NCBI RefSeq assembly: GCF_026340565.1
Contig: NZ_JAPEPB010000001.1
Span: 930,001 to 994,000 of the forward strand
From: Kitasatospora sp. NBC_01287
GTDB taxonomy: Bacteria; Actinomycetota; Actinomycetes; Streptomycetales; Streptomycetaceae
Reading direction: 5' to 3'
DNA length: 64,000 bases
The notes below the pieces were generated by a model. That model had not been told where the DNA came from and searched no databases. It saw only the letters and a list, made by a program, of their open reading frames with translations. Within the stretch, counting starts at the first letter, position 1. Every line of letters begins with the position of its first letter. Position numbers and translations under genes: made by a program. Below are positions 15,283 to 23,889 of the stretch, piece after piece.

Positions 15283-15984
15283 TCACTCCCCCGCGGCCAC
15301 CTGCGAGTCCAGCGGCTCGGCGGACCGGCCGGACGGGGTGGACCCGACCGGCTCGGCGGCCTGGTCCTCGGCCTCGTGAGCGGCGTGGGCACGCGCCGCC
15401 CGGCGCTTGACCACCAGGCCCGAGACGGCCCCGGCCACCACCGCCAGCACCAGGGCGATGTAGGAGAAGTTCGCCATGTACTGCTCCACCGCCTTGCCCA
15501 CGTAGTAGACCGCCATCGTGGTGCCGCCGGCCCAGCAGATCCCGCCGAGCACGTTGGCGATCAGGAACTTCCAGTACGGCATCCGCAGCGCACCGGCCAG
15601 CGGGCCGGCGAAGATCCGCAGCAGCGCGATGAAGCGGCCGAAGAAGACCGCCCACATGCCCCACTTGTGGAACGAGCGCTCGGCGGTGGCCAGGTGGTCC
15701 GGCCCGAAGTGGCGCGGGAACTTCCGCCCGAGCTTGTCGAAGAGCGGCTTGCCGCCCTTGCGCCCGATCGCGTAGCCGATCGAGTCGCCGATCACCGCAC
15801 CGGCCACCGCGCAGGCCGCGACCAGCTCCGGGTTGACCGTCCCCTTGGCGGCCAGCATGCCGGCGCCGACGAGCGCGAGCTCGCCGGGCAGCGGGATGCC
15901 GAGGCTCTCGATGCCGATGATCAGGGCGACCAGGGCATAGACCGCGTTCGGCGGCACACTCTGCATCCACACGTCGATGTGCAA
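15283..15984 (-). CDS. DedA family membrane protein
   Basis: A 233-residue protein. The start appears to be TTG 15984, with ggagga 8 bp upstream. DedA features: re-entrant GIESLGIPLPGELALVGAG near the N-terminus, GAVIGDSIGYAIGRKGG, then FFGRFIALLRIFAGPLAGA with the conserved Arg, and membrane helices at both ends. DedA proteins are lipid flippases/scramblases needed for envelope homeostasis and cationic peptide resistance. The C-terminal 35 residues are a soluble Ala/Glu-rich tail. Neighbouring genes do not refine its role. Confidence 0.9.
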   Translation of the reverse strand: MHIDVWMQSVPPNAVYALVALIIGIESLGIPLPGELALVGAGMLAAKGTVNPELVAACAVAGAVIGDSIGYAIGRKGGKPLFDKLGRKFPRHFGPDHLATAERSFHKWGMWAVFFGRFIALLRIFAGPLAGALRMPYWKFLIANVLGGICWAGGTTMAVYYVGKAVEQYMANFSYIALVLAVVAGAVSGLVVKRRAARAHAAHEAEDQAAEPVGSTPSGRSAEPLDSQVAAGE

Positions 15985-16110
15985 GGCCGGTTCCTCCAGA
16001 ACGCGGGTCGGTCGGTAGCGACGGCAGCCTAGTCTGCCACTGAAAGCCCGAACGCTTTACCGTCCCTTTAAGTTCCCTCGGACCCGGCGGAGGCCCTGGC
16101 GCAGCGCCGG

Positions 16111-16200
16111 CCGACGCCACGTCGGCCGGCGCCACACCGACCGACGCCACGTCGGCCGGCGCCACACCGACCGACGCCGTGCCGACCGACGCCGTGCCGG
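16111..16200. repeat. 15-bp tandem array, 6 units (two as a 30-bp higher-order repeat)
   Basis: 16111-16140 and 16141-16170 are identical 30-mers, each made of two 15-mers (ccgacgccacgtcgg and ccggcgccacaccga); two more 15-mers follow to 16200. The array ends 7 bp from the stop codon of the ABC ATPase (minus strand), so it sits directly 3' of that gene. Confidence 0.9.
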
Positions 16201-16207
16201 CCACCGC

Positions 16208-16996
16208 TCACAGCACATCCGCGAGGAACTGCCGCAGGCGCGGGCTGCTCGGGGCTTCGAACAGCGCCTCCGGTGAGCCGGATTCCACCACCACCCCGTG
16301 GTCCATGAAGGCCACCCGGTCCGCGACCTCGCGGGCGAAGCCCATCTCATGGGTGACGACCACCATGGTCATTCCCTCGCGGCCGAGCTCCGCCATCAGA
16401 CCGAGCACGCCCTTGACCAGCTCGGGGTCGAGTGCGGAGGTGGCCTCGTCGAAGAGCATCACCTGAGGTGCCATCACCAGCGCCCGGGCGATGGCCACCC
16501 GCTGCTGCTGGCCCCCGGAGAGCCGTCCGGACCGCGCCTGGGCCTTGTGCCGCAGACCGACCTGGTCGAGCTGGCGCAGCGCGGTCTCGTCCGCCTCCTC
16601 GCGGGAGAGCCCACGCAGCTTGCGCAGCGGAAGGGTGAGGTTGCGCAGCACGCTCAGGTGCGGGAACAGGTTGAACTGCTGGAACACCATGCCGACTTGC
16701 TGCCGCAGCAGATTCGGGTCGCGCCGCAGCACGCTCTCGCCGTCCAGCAGCACGTCTCCGTGATCTGGTTCCAGCAGCCGGTTGACGGTCCGCAGCAGGG
16801 TGGACTTGCCGGAACCGGACGGGCCGATGACGCAGAGGGTGTGGCCACGCGGCACGTCGAGGTTCACGCCGCGCAGGATGGGGTTGCCGCCGAGCGACAG
16901 GCGCAGGTCCCGGGTGGCCAGGCTGACCGGGGAGAAGGACGCTCCGACGCCGGTGGCAGTGGGTGCGGTGGGTGCGGTGGGTCGCTGGTCAGGCAC
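16208..16996 (-). CDS. Polar amino-acid ABC transporter, ATP-binding protein
   Basis: A 262-residue ATPase. Walker A is [11 protein letters not shown], the Q loop is [11 protein letters not shown], the ABC signature is [15 protein letters not shown], Walker B is [14 protein letters not shown] and the switch His is [13 protein letters not shown]. The sequence is of the GlnQ/HisP type serving polar amino acid uptake. It starts at ATG 16996, overlapping the end of the permease gene by 8 bp, and is the last gene of the operon solute-binding protein > permease > ATPase. It energises import by the permease dimer on the cytoplasmic membrane face. Confidence 0.95.
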   Translation of the reverse strand: MPDQRPTAPTAPTATGVGASFSPVSLATRDLRLSLGGNPILRGVNLDVPRGHTLCVIGPSGSGKSTLLRTVNRLLEPDHGDVLLDGESVLRRDPNLLRQQVGMVFQQFNLFPHLSVLRNLTLPLRKLRGLSREEADETALRQLDQVGLRHKAQARSGRLSGGQQQRVAIARALVMAPQVMLFDEATSALDPELVKGVLGLMAELGREGMTMVVVTHEMGFAREVADRVAFMDHGVVVESGSPEALFEAPSSPRLRQFLADVL

Positions 16997-17822
16997 GGGA
17001 AGCTCCCTCGGCAGCGGGTGCGGCGGGGGCGGGTGCGGCCGTGTCAGGTGCGGCGGCGTCGGGTGGTGTGCTGTCAGGCGCCTCGGCTTCCGGCAGGTCC
17101 GCCGGTTCCTCGACCACCCGCCGCCCGTTCCGCAGCCGCCGGTCGATCACGTTGACGAGGTGGGTCAGCGGCACCGTGAGCAGCAGGTAGAACAGTCCGG
17201 CCAGGACCAGCGCGGACTCGTTCCCGGTGTTGGCCGCCGCGTCCTGTCCGATCCGGAACAGGTCCCGCTGATCAGCCGTCAGTCCGAGGAAGTAGATCAG
17301 GCTGGAGTCCTTGACCAGCCCGATGAGCTGGTTGACCCAGGCCGGCAGCACCCGCCTGACGCCCAGGGGGATGATCACCAGCCGCATCGCCGCCGGGTAG
17401 GAGAACCCGAGGGCGCGCGCGGCCTCCAGCTGGCCGCCCTCCACGCTCTGGATGCCGGAGCGGAAGATCTCGCCGAAGTAGGCGGCGGCGATCAGCGAGA
17501 GTGCCAGAATGCCGAGCGGGTACGGGTCCGGGCCCCAGACGGCCAGCCCCTGGGGTGCCAGACCGACGCCGATCAGCAGGATCGTGACCGCGGCCGGCAG
17601 GCCGCGGAACACATCGGTGTACACCCTGGCCGGCCAGCGCAGCCAGCGTGACCTGGCCGTTCCCGCGACCGCCAGCGGCAGGCCGAGCAGGGTGCCGGCG
17701 GCCGCGGCGGACACCGAGAGGATCAGCGTGTTCGGCACGCCGGTCGTGAGCAGGTCGGAGATCGCGGCACGCATCGATCCCCAGTTGAAGAACGTCTGCG
17801 CCAGCACGCCGAGCTGGTCCAC
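16989..17822 (-). CDS. Polar amino-acid ABC transporter, permease
   Basis: A 277-residue membrane protein with five or so helices, starting at ATG 17822. The EAA loop that contacts the ATPase is [20 protein letters not shown], and the segment [19 protein letters not shown] is typical of the HisM/GlnP permease family. [19 protein letters not shown] is the characteristic second-helix region. The C-terminal 45 residues are an Ala/Pro-rich cytoplasmic tail. It overlaps the ATPase gene and follows the binding-protein gene by 40 bp, so a homodimeric permease is likely since only one permease gene is present. Confidence 0.94.
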   Translation of the reverse strand: MDQLGVLAQTFFNWGSMRAAISDLLTTGVPNTLILSVSAAAAGTLLGLPLAVAGTARSRWLRWPARVYTDVFRGLPAAVTILLIGVGLAPQGLAVWGPDPYPLGILALSLIAAAYFGEIFRSGIQSVEGGQLEAARALGFSYPAAMRLVIIPLGVRRVLPAWVNQLIGLVKDSSLIYFLGLTADQRDLFRIGQDAAANTGNESALVLAGLFYLLLTVPLTHLVNVIDRRLRNGRRVVEEPADLPEAEAPDSTPPDAAAPDTAAPAPAAPAAEGASRA

Positions 17823-17862
17823 GTCGTCCTCCTTTCGGTGGGTCGCGGGAACGGACGGAGAA

Positions 17863-18768
17863 TCAGGAGCTGGGCGAGGCGCTGGACGAGGTGCTGGGCG
17901 AGGTGCTGGCTCCGGTGACCGGCGGGAAGGCGACCGATCCGCTGCCGGGCTTGAAGTCGGCCGGCACCGACCGCCCCGGGTAGTACTGCTCCTGCAGCTT
18001 GGTCCAGGTGCCGTCGGCGATCACCTCGTCGAGGCCCTTGTTGAGCGCGGCGAGCAGCTTGGGGCGGTCGTGTGCCACCGCGAAGGCGGTCGGCGCCGAG
18101 CTGAGCTGCTTCTGCGCGAGCACCACCTTGCCGCCGCTCTCCGTGGCGCTCTGCTCGCCGATCTCGGCGGGCGAGATCCAGGCCTGCGAGGTGCCGGCCT
18201 TCAGCTGGTTGAGCGCGCTGTTGTAGTCGGGCACTCGCACCGGGTTGAGGTTCTTCTGGGTCGCGTAGTCGTCCTGGACGGTGCCCTGGACCACCACGAC
18301 CCGCTTGCCGGAGAGCTGGTCGAAGCTGGTGATCGGGGAGCCGGCGGGGACGTCGAGGCCGAAGTAGCCGAAGTCGTAACCGTTGCTGAAGTCCACCGTC
18401 TTCTTCCGGGCCTCCGTGATGGTGATGGAGGAACTACCCACATCGAACTTGTGGTTGGCGACCTGGGAGAGCAGCGCGGAGAAGTCGGTGGAGGCGAACT
18501 GCACCTTGAGCCCGACCTTGGCGGCGACCGCGGTGAAGAGGTCGTTGTCGAAGCCGGTGAACTTCCCGTCCTTGAGGTAGACGTTCGGCGGGGCGTCGGA
18601 GAGCGTGCCGACCTGGATCGTGCCGGGCGTGGCGAGCTGGTACGGGTTGCCGTCGGCCGAGCTCGTGGAGGAGCCGCTGCTGCTGCAGGCGGCGACCGAC
18701 AGCAGGGTGGCGAGGGCGGTGAGGGTGCCGAGGACGATACGGGGGCGCACGGGAGCTCCTGAGGGCAT
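17863..18768 (-). CDS. Amino-acid ABC transporter, solute-binding lipoprotein
   Basis: A 301-residue lipoprotein. ATG 18768 starts a signal peptide with lipobox SVAAC (Cys 28), so the protein is anchored outside the membrane. The binding domain has the SBP_bac_3 pattern: KFTGFDNDLFTAVAAKVGLK, then DVGSSSITITEARKKTVDFS, then GKRVVVVQGTVQDDYA. It captures a polar amino acid for the permease. A short leader peptide gene with its own promoter lies 183 bp upstream on the same strand, which points to translation-coupled control, possibly by cysteine supply. A Ser/Thr-rich C-terminal tail ends the protein. Confidence 0.93.
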   Translation of the reverse strand: MPSGAPVRPRIVLGTLTALATLLSVAACSSSGSSTSSADGNPYQLATPGTIQVGTLSDAPPNVYLKDGKFTGFDNDLFTAVAAKVGLKVQFASTDFSALLSQVANHKFDVGSSSITITEARKKTVDFSNGYDFGYFGLDVPAGSPITSFDQLSGKRVVVVQGTVQDDYATQKNLNPVRVPDYNSALNQLKAGTSQAWISPAEIGEQSATESGGKVVLAQKQLSSAPTAFAVAHDRPKLLAALNKGLDEVIADGTWTKLQEQYYPGRSVPADFKPGSGSVAFPPVTGASTSPSTSSSASPSS

Positions 18769-18951
18769 GGTGACGCGTGGACGGGCGCATGCCGGACCCG
18801 CCCGGGGTCGACGGACCACAGGGCAGCAGGCAGCGGCGAACAGCCTTATGCGACAGAGTGATTGGTGAGAAACAGGCCGAGAAGGCGGCCGATGTGCGGA
18901 AGAGACGCAGGCGGCGTCAGTACACGCCCGCGAACACGCCCGCGAATGGGG
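18769..18951 (-). other. Spacer between leader peptide and ABC operon, possible attenuator
   Basis: No gene. On the minus-strand transcript this 183-base stretch would link the leader peptide stop to the binding-protein start. It holds GC-rich complementary pieces (a repeated gcgggcgtgt-type segment near the leader stop and a cgggcgg region near the gene) that could pair alternatively, but I cannot fold it here. Confidence 0.35.
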
Positions 18952-19029
18952 TCAGCGACCGGCGCGACAGCTCATCGCCGTCACGCGGCGCAGGTCGATG
19001 TGCCTGCGGGTCACCAGATATCCAGCCAT
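18952..19029 (-). CDS. Leader peptide, 25 codons, ahead of ABC transporter operon
   Basis: ATG 19029 opens MAGYLVTRRHIDLRR followed by VTAMSCRAGR and a stop. From memory this is the pattern of short putative leader peptides of actinomycetes (a basic V/T-x-R-x-H-V/I-D-L core, then an Arg/Val-rich stretch and a Cys near the end) found before sulfur-assimilation and amino-acid transporter genes. A promoter with good -35 and -10 boxes ends 6 bases before the ATG, and no ribosome site is seen, so the transcript is probably leaderless. The single Cys codon four residues before the end would let ribosomes sense cysteinyl-tRNA. The peptide itself probably has no other function. Confidence 0.65.
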   Translation of the reverse strand: MAGYLVTRRHIDLRRVTAMSCRAGR

Positions 19030-19035
19030 GTCGGC

Positions 19036-19065
19036 ACTATGCGTGCTGACCAGCGCCGGAGTCAA
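19036..19065 (-). promoter_or_regulatory. Promoter of leader peptide/ABC operon (TTGACT-N18-CATAGT)
   Basis: On the minus strand TTGACT (19065-19060) and CATAGT (19041-19036) are 18 bp apart, a good vegetative-type promoter. The ATG of the leader peptide lies 6 bp after the -10 box, which fits a leaderless start. Confidence 0.6.
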
Positions 19066-19316
19066 ATCCGTGTTCGAAGGGCTCCCTCGCCGGCCGGAGG
19101 CGGCTGCGAACCGGGGCCCGAGGACCGTACGAATCTCTCGGCGCAGGCGTTCGCTTGCGGGTGCCGGGGTGCCGGGGTGCGGGGGTGGGATCGCGGCACT
19201 GAACCACCCGGCACGGTCCCGCTCCGGGCAGGCGAACTCCGCGGCGCGGTCGCCGCGGTCGGCCACTACGACCGTCGGAGCACTACGACTGTTGGAGCAC
19301 CACGCCCGTCGGAGCA
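19066..19316. other. Spacer upstream of the leader promoter
   Basis: No convincing gene. Its distal end carries the 17-bp array that overlaps the 3' end of the methyltransferase gene. Confidence 0.4.
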
Positions 19317-19331
19317 CTACGACCGTTGGAG
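19264..19331. repeat. 17-bp tandem array, 4 units, over a stop codon
   Basis: Four 17-mers (cactacgaccgtcggag and variants) at 19264, 19281, 19298 and 19315. The last unit contains the stop codon and final codons of the methyltransferase gene (minus strand), so the array appears to be copies of that gene's own 3' end. Confidence 0.9.
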
Positions 19332-20183
19332 CCGCTCGGCGAAGTCCAGGACGGTGACCGAGGGACGACGGGTCGCCAGCGGCGGAACGGTCAGGGCCAG
19401 CGGCAGCAGGGCACCGACCAGCCCGCGCCCGCCGACCGGCCGCACGTCCCGCACCGCGGCCACCGCCGGGCTCGCGGTGCGGAGCTTGTCCCGTTCGCCC
19501 GCGTCCATCGCCCAGGGCATCGGCGGCACCTGGTAGTCGCGGTTGCCCATCCTGCCGCTCAAGGTGATCCGGCTGAACCAGTGCGGCACGGCGTCCAGCA
19601 CCAGCGAGCCGCCGGGGAACCGCTCGGCGCAGCCCGCGATCAGGGCCCGCACCTTCGCCGGGTGCAGATACATCAGCAATCCCTGCGCGGTGACGAGCAC
19701 CGCACGGCTGCGGTCCACCTCCCCGGCCCAACCGAACTCCGTGACGTCAGCGGCAAGATAGCGCTGCCGCGACCCGGGCGGCAGCAACTCCTCGCGCAGC
19801 GCGATCGACTCGGGCAGGTCCACACTGAGCCAGCGGGCCCGCCCGTTGTCGACGCGCCAGAACTGGGTCTCCAACCCCTCCCCCAGACACACCACCGTGC
19901 CGCGCGGCTCCCGGGCCAGGAAATCCGCCACCTCGCGGTCGAAGCACGCCACCCGCAGCGCCTGCAACTGGGCCTGGAGGGAACTGTGGCCGAACCGCTC
20001 GGCGAACGGGTAGTCGATCCGGTCCACCAGCTCGACGGCCTTGGGATCGTGCAGCAGCGCGTCCGGGCGACGGGCTTCGGCGGCACGCTGGTAGAGGGTC
20101 CAGAGCGCGGTCTCGGGCACGGCGCTGAGCGTGGCCGGCAGCATTCCGGTGGACGGCGGTGTCGACGGTGCGTCAGGGGCCAT
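19317..20183 (-). CDS. Class I SAM-dependent methyltransferase, leucine-carboxyl-methyltransferase-like
   Basis: A 288-residue protein; ATG 20183 has gaggag 6 bp upstream. The family signature is present: TALWTLYQRAAEARRPDAL at the start, VVCLGEGLETQFWRVDNGRA as the SAM site, and VLVTAQGLLMYLHPAKVRAL (usual motif A-E-G-L-L-x-Y-L). Bacterial members methylate small molecules or polyketide intermediates; the substrate is unknown. It lies downstream of a spermidine-synthase-like gene on the same strand (221 bp gap), so the two may act together. The final codons are duplicated as a 17-bp array. Confidence 0.88.
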   Translation of the reverse strand: MAPDAPSTPPSTGMLPATLSAVPETALWTLYQRAAEARRPDALLHDPKAVELVDRIDYPFAERFGHSSLQAQLQALRVACFDREVADFLAREPRGTVVCLGEGLETQFWRVDNGRARWLSVDLPESIALREELLPPGSRQRYLAADVTEFGWAGEVDRSRAVLVTAQGLLMYLHPAKVRALIAGCAERFPGGSLVLDAVPHWFSRITLSGRMGNRDYQVPPMPWAMDAGERDKLRTASPAVAAVRDVRPVGGRGLVGALLPLALTVPPLATRRPSVTVLDFAERLQRS

Positions 20184-20404
20184 GCAGGTCTCCTCAGGAG
20201 CAGCGGCTTCAGGAGCGTCGGAACCCGGGGCGGACTCAGGGCGGCCATCGGATGCGGGCAACGCGGTCGACTCCTCGGTTCTCGGGGCGTACCGACATTC
20301 TGACACCGCGTCAGCCGGGCCACCTGCCGAGACTCTGGCCGCCACCACGGGCCCCGATCCGACCGCAGCCTCAGCCTCCCTCAGCCTCAGCCTCAGCCTC
20401 AGCC

Positions 20405-21445
20405 TCAGCCGATGCTGAACGCCCCGGCCGGCGGCGGTGGCGAGCGGCGCGCCTGCGCGTCGCCCACCGGGACGGCGGCGCCGATCAGGCGGCGCAGCTC
20501 GGCGCCCTCGACCAGGCGGGCCGGGAACGGGTCGCCGGCCAGGCGGCGGGCCAGCGGCTCCACCGGGAGCGGGGCCTGCGAGCCGATCAGCAGCAGGTTG
20601 CCGTAGCGGCGGCCGCGCAGCACCGAGGGCTCGGCGATCAGGCAGCTGTGCGCGAAGACCGCTCGCACCGTGGCGGCCTGCGCACGGGCGAAGTCGAGCG
20701 GCGCGCTGTCCGCGAGGTTGGCCGCGTAGCTGCCGCCGGGGCGCAGGACGGCGGCGGCCTGCTGGACGAACTCGGTGCTGGTGAGGTGGGCGGGGGTGCG
20801 CGAGCCCTGGAAGACGTCGGCGATCACCAGGTCCAGCGACGCGGGCGCGGTGGTGGCCAGCACCTCTCGGGCGTCGCCGACGGTCACCGTGATGTCCGGC
20901 TCCGGCCAGGGCAGCACCTCGCGGATCAGTTCGACCAGCGGGCCGTCCGCCTCCGCCACCCGCTGGCGCGAGCCGGGTCGGGTGGCGGCGAGGTAGCGGG
21001 GCAGGGTGAGGGCGCCGCCGCCGAGGTGCAGCACCGCCAGACCCTGCCCCTCGGCGGCCAGCGTGTCGGCGAAGTGGCCGAGCCGCTGGGTGTACTCGAA
21101 TTCGAGGTGACCGGGGTCGGCGAGGTCGACGTAGGACTGCGGGGTGCCGTCCAGGGTGAGCAGCCAGCCGCCCTCCTCGTCGAGGTCCGGCATCAGCTTG
21201 GCCGTGCCGAAGGCGGTCTCGCGCTGCACCGGCACCGGCTCGCCCGCCGCACCGCCGACGGGCGGGGACGCCGTCACCGGCGGGCCCCCGACCGGTGGTG
21301 AGGCCGGCGACAAGGCCGGTGGTGAGGCCGGTGGTGAGGCCGGTGTCGGGGCCTGCGATGAAGCCGGGGCGGCCCGGACGCCACGCGGCGGCTCTGCCCG
21401 GCGGCGGCGGTGATCGACATGTCGGCAGCATAGGCCCCGGATCAT
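20405..21445 (-). CDS. Spermidine-synthase-like protein
   Basis: Up to 346 residues if ATG 21445 is used; homology begins about residue 69, near VPVQRETAFGTAKL, so a GTG close to there is an alternative start. The Rossmann methyltransferase-like fold of spermidine synthases is visible: LAVLHLGGGALTLPRYLAAT, ITVTVGDAREVLA, LDLVIADVFQGS and AAAVLRPGGSYAANLA. Many actinobacterial members lack aminopropyltransferase activity and are of unknown function. The N-terminal 60 residues are a Pro/Ala stretch made by 12-bp repeats (ccggcctcacca type); an ATG at 21420 with a promising start is out of frame, so an indel in the repeats may have shifted the start. Confidence 0.75.
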   Translation of the reverse strand: MIRGLCCRHVDHRRRRAEPPRGVRAAPASSQAPTPASPPASPPALSPASPPVGGPPVTASPPVGGAAGEPVPVQRETAFGTAKLMPDLDEEGGWLLTLDGTPQSYVDLADPGHLEFEYTQRLGHFADTLAAEGQGLAVLHLGGGALTLPRYLAATRPGSRQRVAEADGPLVELIREVLPWPEPDITVTVGDAREVLATTAPASLDLVIADVFQGSRTPAHLTSTEFVQQAAAVLRPGGSYAANLADSAPLDFARAQAATVRAVFAHSCLIAEPSVLRGRRYGNLLLIGSQAPLPVEPLARRLAGDPFPARLVEGAELRRLIGAAVPVGDAQARRSPPPPAGAFSIG

Positions 21446-21521
21446 CGGCCCGTGCACCGCACCCCGCAGGCTACCGGCCGGTATCGTCGGTGCTCCCGAG
21501 CAGGTCGGAGCAGAGCAGAGA

Positions 21522-22496
21522 TTGGGTGCGGCAGCAGACGTGGACTTTCGAGAAGACATCCTGGGTGCCCCGTACGAGGCGGCGGAGCTGGCCCTGGCTC
21601 CGGACGAGGAGGGCCCGGTCGGCGCGACCCTGGTCAGGCGGCTGTTCCCCGGTGCCGCGAAGGCCGTGCTGTACCTCCACGGCTACACCGACTACTTCTT
21701 CCAGACGAACCTCGCCGACCACTTCGTCGCGGCGGGCTTCTCCTTCTACGCGCTGGACCTGCGCAAGTACGGCCGCTCGCTGCGGCCGCACCAGTCACCG
21801 AACTTCGTACGCGACCTCGCCGCCTACGACGAGGAGTTGGAGCAGGCGGTGCGGACCATCCGGGCCGACGGCCACACCCAGCTGCTGCTCAACGGCCACT
21901 CCACCGGTGGCCTGGTCGCCGCGCTGTGGGCCTCGCGCCGCAGCGGCCAGGGCCTGGTGGACGGGCTCTTCCTCAACAGCCCGTTCCTGTCGATGCCCAC
22001 CAGCCCCGCCATGCGCACCCTCGGCGCCCCGGCCGTCGGCGCCCTGGGCCGCCTCGCCGCCACCCGCAAGCTGCCCGCCCCGCTCAACCCGCACTACGTG
22101 CACAGCCTGCACCGCGACCACCGGGGCGAGTGGGACTTCGACCTCGCCTTCAAGCCCGCCGAGGGCTTCCCGATGTACGCCGGCTGGCTGGCGGCCATCC
22201 AGCGCGGTCACCGCGAGGTGCGGCGCGGCCTGCGGATCGACTGCCCGGTCCTGCTGATGGCCTCCACCGCCTCGATCATCACCTCCAAGTGGGACCCGGC
22301 GATGCACCAGCGCGACGCGGTGCTGCGCGCCGACGACATCGCCGCGCTCGCACCCCGACTGGGCCGCCACGTCACCACCGTGCGGATCGAGGGCGGCATG
22401 CACGACCTGGTCCTCTCCGGTGAGCGGGCCCGTGCCCAGGTCTTCGCCGAGCTGGACCGCTGGATCGGCGCGTACGTCCCCGCTCCGGCCGCCTGA
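21522..22496 (+). CDS. Alpha/beta hydrolase (lysophospholipase-like)
   Basis: 324 residues from TTG 21522; GTG 21540 (VDFREDILGAPYEAAEL) is an equally plausible start because homologues begin about there. The fold shows VLYLHGYTDYFFQTNLADHF (oxyanion His-Gly), LLLNGHSTGGLVAALWA with the nucleophile Ser in GHSTG, a cap region, Asp region VLLMASTASIITSKWDPA, and the catalytic His in EGGMHDLVLS. This resembles monoacylglycerol lipase/lysophospholipase-type Ser hydrolases. It has no signal peptide. Its stop codon lies within the first unit of a 12-bp array, followed by a hairpin. Confidence 0.9.
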   Translation: MGAAADVDFREDILGAPYEAAELALAPDEEGPVGATLVRRLFPGAAKAVLYLHGYTDYFFQTNLADHFVAAGFSFYALDLRKYGRSLRPHQSPNFVRDLAAYDEELEQAVRTIRADGHTQLLLNGHSTGGLVAALWASRRSGQGLVDGLFLNSPFLSMPTSPAMRTLGAPAVGALGRLAATRKLPAPLNPHYVHSLHRDHRGEWDFDLAFKPAEGFPMYAGWLAAIQRGHREVRRGLRIDCPVLLMASTASIITSKWDPAMHQRDAVLRADDIAALAPRLGRHVTTVRIEGGMHDLVLSGERARAQVFAELDRWIGAYVPAPAA

Positions 22497-22556
22497 CCGG
22501 CCGCCTGACCGGCTGTCTGACCGGCTGTCTGACCGGCCGTCAGACCGGTCGTCAGT
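22485..22556. repeat. 12-bp tandem array, 6 units, across the hydrolase stop codon
   Basis: Units ccggccgcctga (22485, 22497), ccggctgtctga (22509, 22521), ccggccgtcaga (22533) and ccggtcgtcagt (22545). The first contains the hydrolase stop. The shift from tctga to tcaga lets later units pair with earlier ones. Confidence 0.88.
22527..22545. terminator. Hairpin built from the 12-bp array
   Basis: GTCTGAC (22527-22533), loop of 5, GTCAGAC (22539-22545), flanked by further complementary repeats. It lies between convergent genes, so it could stop transcription from both sides. Confidence 0.55.
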
Positions 22557-22586
22557 CACCGACTGCCCTGGGGGCCGCACTCCGCA

Positions 22587-23735
22587 TCACTCCGCGGGCG
22601 CGGCCCCCGGGGCAGGGGCCGCCGCCGACCGGGGCGGCGCCCCCGGCGGCGGCTCGCCGAAGCCTCGGCCGCGCAGCACGGAGACCACCCCGAGCACGGC
22701 GGCGCTGAGCGGGACGGCGAGCAGCGCGCCGAGGATCCCGGCCACGCCGGCGCCGGCCACCACCGCGATCATGATCGTCGCGGGGTGCAGCTCCACGGTC
22801 CGGCTCTGGATCACCGGCTGCAGGATGTTGCCCTCGACCATCTGGACGGCCAGCACCACGCCCAGCGTCCAGAGCGCCTTGCCGGGTCCGCCGTCCGCCA
22901 GCGCGACCAGCACCGCCACGGTGCCGGAGAGGAAGGCACCGATGAACGGGACGAAGGCGCCTAGGAAGACCAGCGCGGCCAGCCCCGCCGCGCCGGGGAC
23001 GCCCAGGATCAGCAGGCCGACGCCGATGCAGGTGGCGTCGATCAGGGCGATCAGGGAGGTGCCGCGCATGAAGCCGGCCATCGCGTCGAAGGCCCGCTGA
23101 CCGCAGGCGATCACCGTCTCCGCGCGCTCACCCGGCAGCACGGAGCGGACCAGGTCGCCGCTGCGGTGGCCGTCGCGCAGGAAGAAGAAGACCAGAGCGA
23201 GGACCAGTACCCCGCCGGTGGCCACCTGGGTGGCGAAGCCGAGGCCCGAGAGCACGCCGTCGGCCAGCGAGGAGACCAGCGAGCTGCCGGAGCCGGCGGA
23301 CTGGGAGAGCGCGTACTTGATCTTGTCCCCGAGTGGACCGAGCCGGCTCGCGATCTGGCGGCCGGCCTCCTGGAGCGAGGAGGCGATCTGCGGCGCGCTG
23401 TGCACCAGGGAGTTGGTGAGCACGGCCAGCACCGCGAAGACCATCGCGACCAGTACCGCGCAGGTGAGCGCGGCGGCCAGGCCACGCCGCACGCCGCGCC
23501 CGACCAGCCAGGGCATCACCGGGTAGAGCAGCGCGGTGCCCAGCAGCGCGAGGAGCAGCGGGACGGTCGCGGCGCGCAGCGCGACCAGGGCGTAGACGAC
23601 CAGGGTGCCGACGGCGATGAAGAGGATCACCGCGACGGACCAGGCCGCGGCGGTGCGCACACCGGGCGGCAGCACCTGGGCGGGGCGCCCGGGCTGACCC
23701 GAGCTCTCGGGGTGCTCGGCTTCTCCGGCCCGCAT
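22587..23735 (-). CDS. AI-2E family transporter (PerM-like)
   Basis: A 382-residue membrane protein; ATG 23735 has ggaggag directly upstream. Seven or eight helices fit the family: AAWSVAVILFIAVGTLVVYA, VPLLLALLGTALLYPVMPWL, then a soluble central part (residues 110-175), then GGVLVLALVFFFLRDGHRSG and the conserved region FLGAFVPFIGAFLSGTVAVL with VQMVEGNILQPVI. Known members export autoinducer-2 or act as Na+/H+ antiporters; the substrate here is not known. A small AT-rich inverted repeat lies about 100 bp upstream. Confidence 0.92.
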   Translation of the reverse strand: MRAGEAEHPESSGQPGRPAQVLPPGVRTAAAWSVAVILFIAVGTLVVYALVALRAATVPLLLALLGTALLYPVMPWLVGRGVRRGLAAALTCAVLVAMVFAVLAVLTNSLVHSAPQIASSLQEAGRQIASRLGPLGDKIKYALSQSAGSGSSLVSSLADGVLSGLGFATQVATGGVLVLALVFFFLRDGHRSGDLVRSVLPGERAETVIACGQRAFDAMAGFMRGTSLIALIDATCIGVGLLILGVPGAAGLAALVFLGAFVPFIGAFLSGTVAVLVALADGGPGKALWTLGVVLAVQMVEGNILQPVIQSRTVELHPATIMIAVVAGAGVAGILGALLAVPLSAAVLGVVSVLRGRGFGEPPPGAPPRSAAAPAPGAAPAE

Positions 23736-23831
23736 GCTCCTCCGCCTCCGACTCTGCCTCCGCGACTCTGCCTCCGCCGCCGTCTCCGTACCGCTACCGG
23801 CCCGGCTGACTCCGCCGCGTCAGCGAGTTAC

Positions 23832-23843
23832 ATATGAGCATAT
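23832..23843. promoter_or_regulatory. AT-rich inverted repeat upstream of AI-2E transporter
   Basis: ATATG-AG-CATAT (23832-23843) sits in a short AT-rich patch in the promoter region of the minus-strand transporter gene. Possible operator or -10 region. Confidence 0.3.
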
Positions 23844-23889
23844 TTGGCACCCCGAGACCCGATTCGACCCGCGCCTACCGCGGCGTCAC

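Noticed and set aside
15161..16204. Long minus-strand frame spanning the DedA gene and the 15-bp array
   Set aside because: Its N-terminus is pure repeat (ASVGV/APADV) and the rest is out-of-frame DedA; DedA itself has clear membrane helices in its own frame.
18998..19357. + strand frame of about 119 codons over the leader peptide region
   Set aside because: Composition is Arg/Ser/Ala-rich without domains and it runs into the 3' end of the methyltransferase gene; the minus-strand leader peptide has a promoter and a recognisable pattern.
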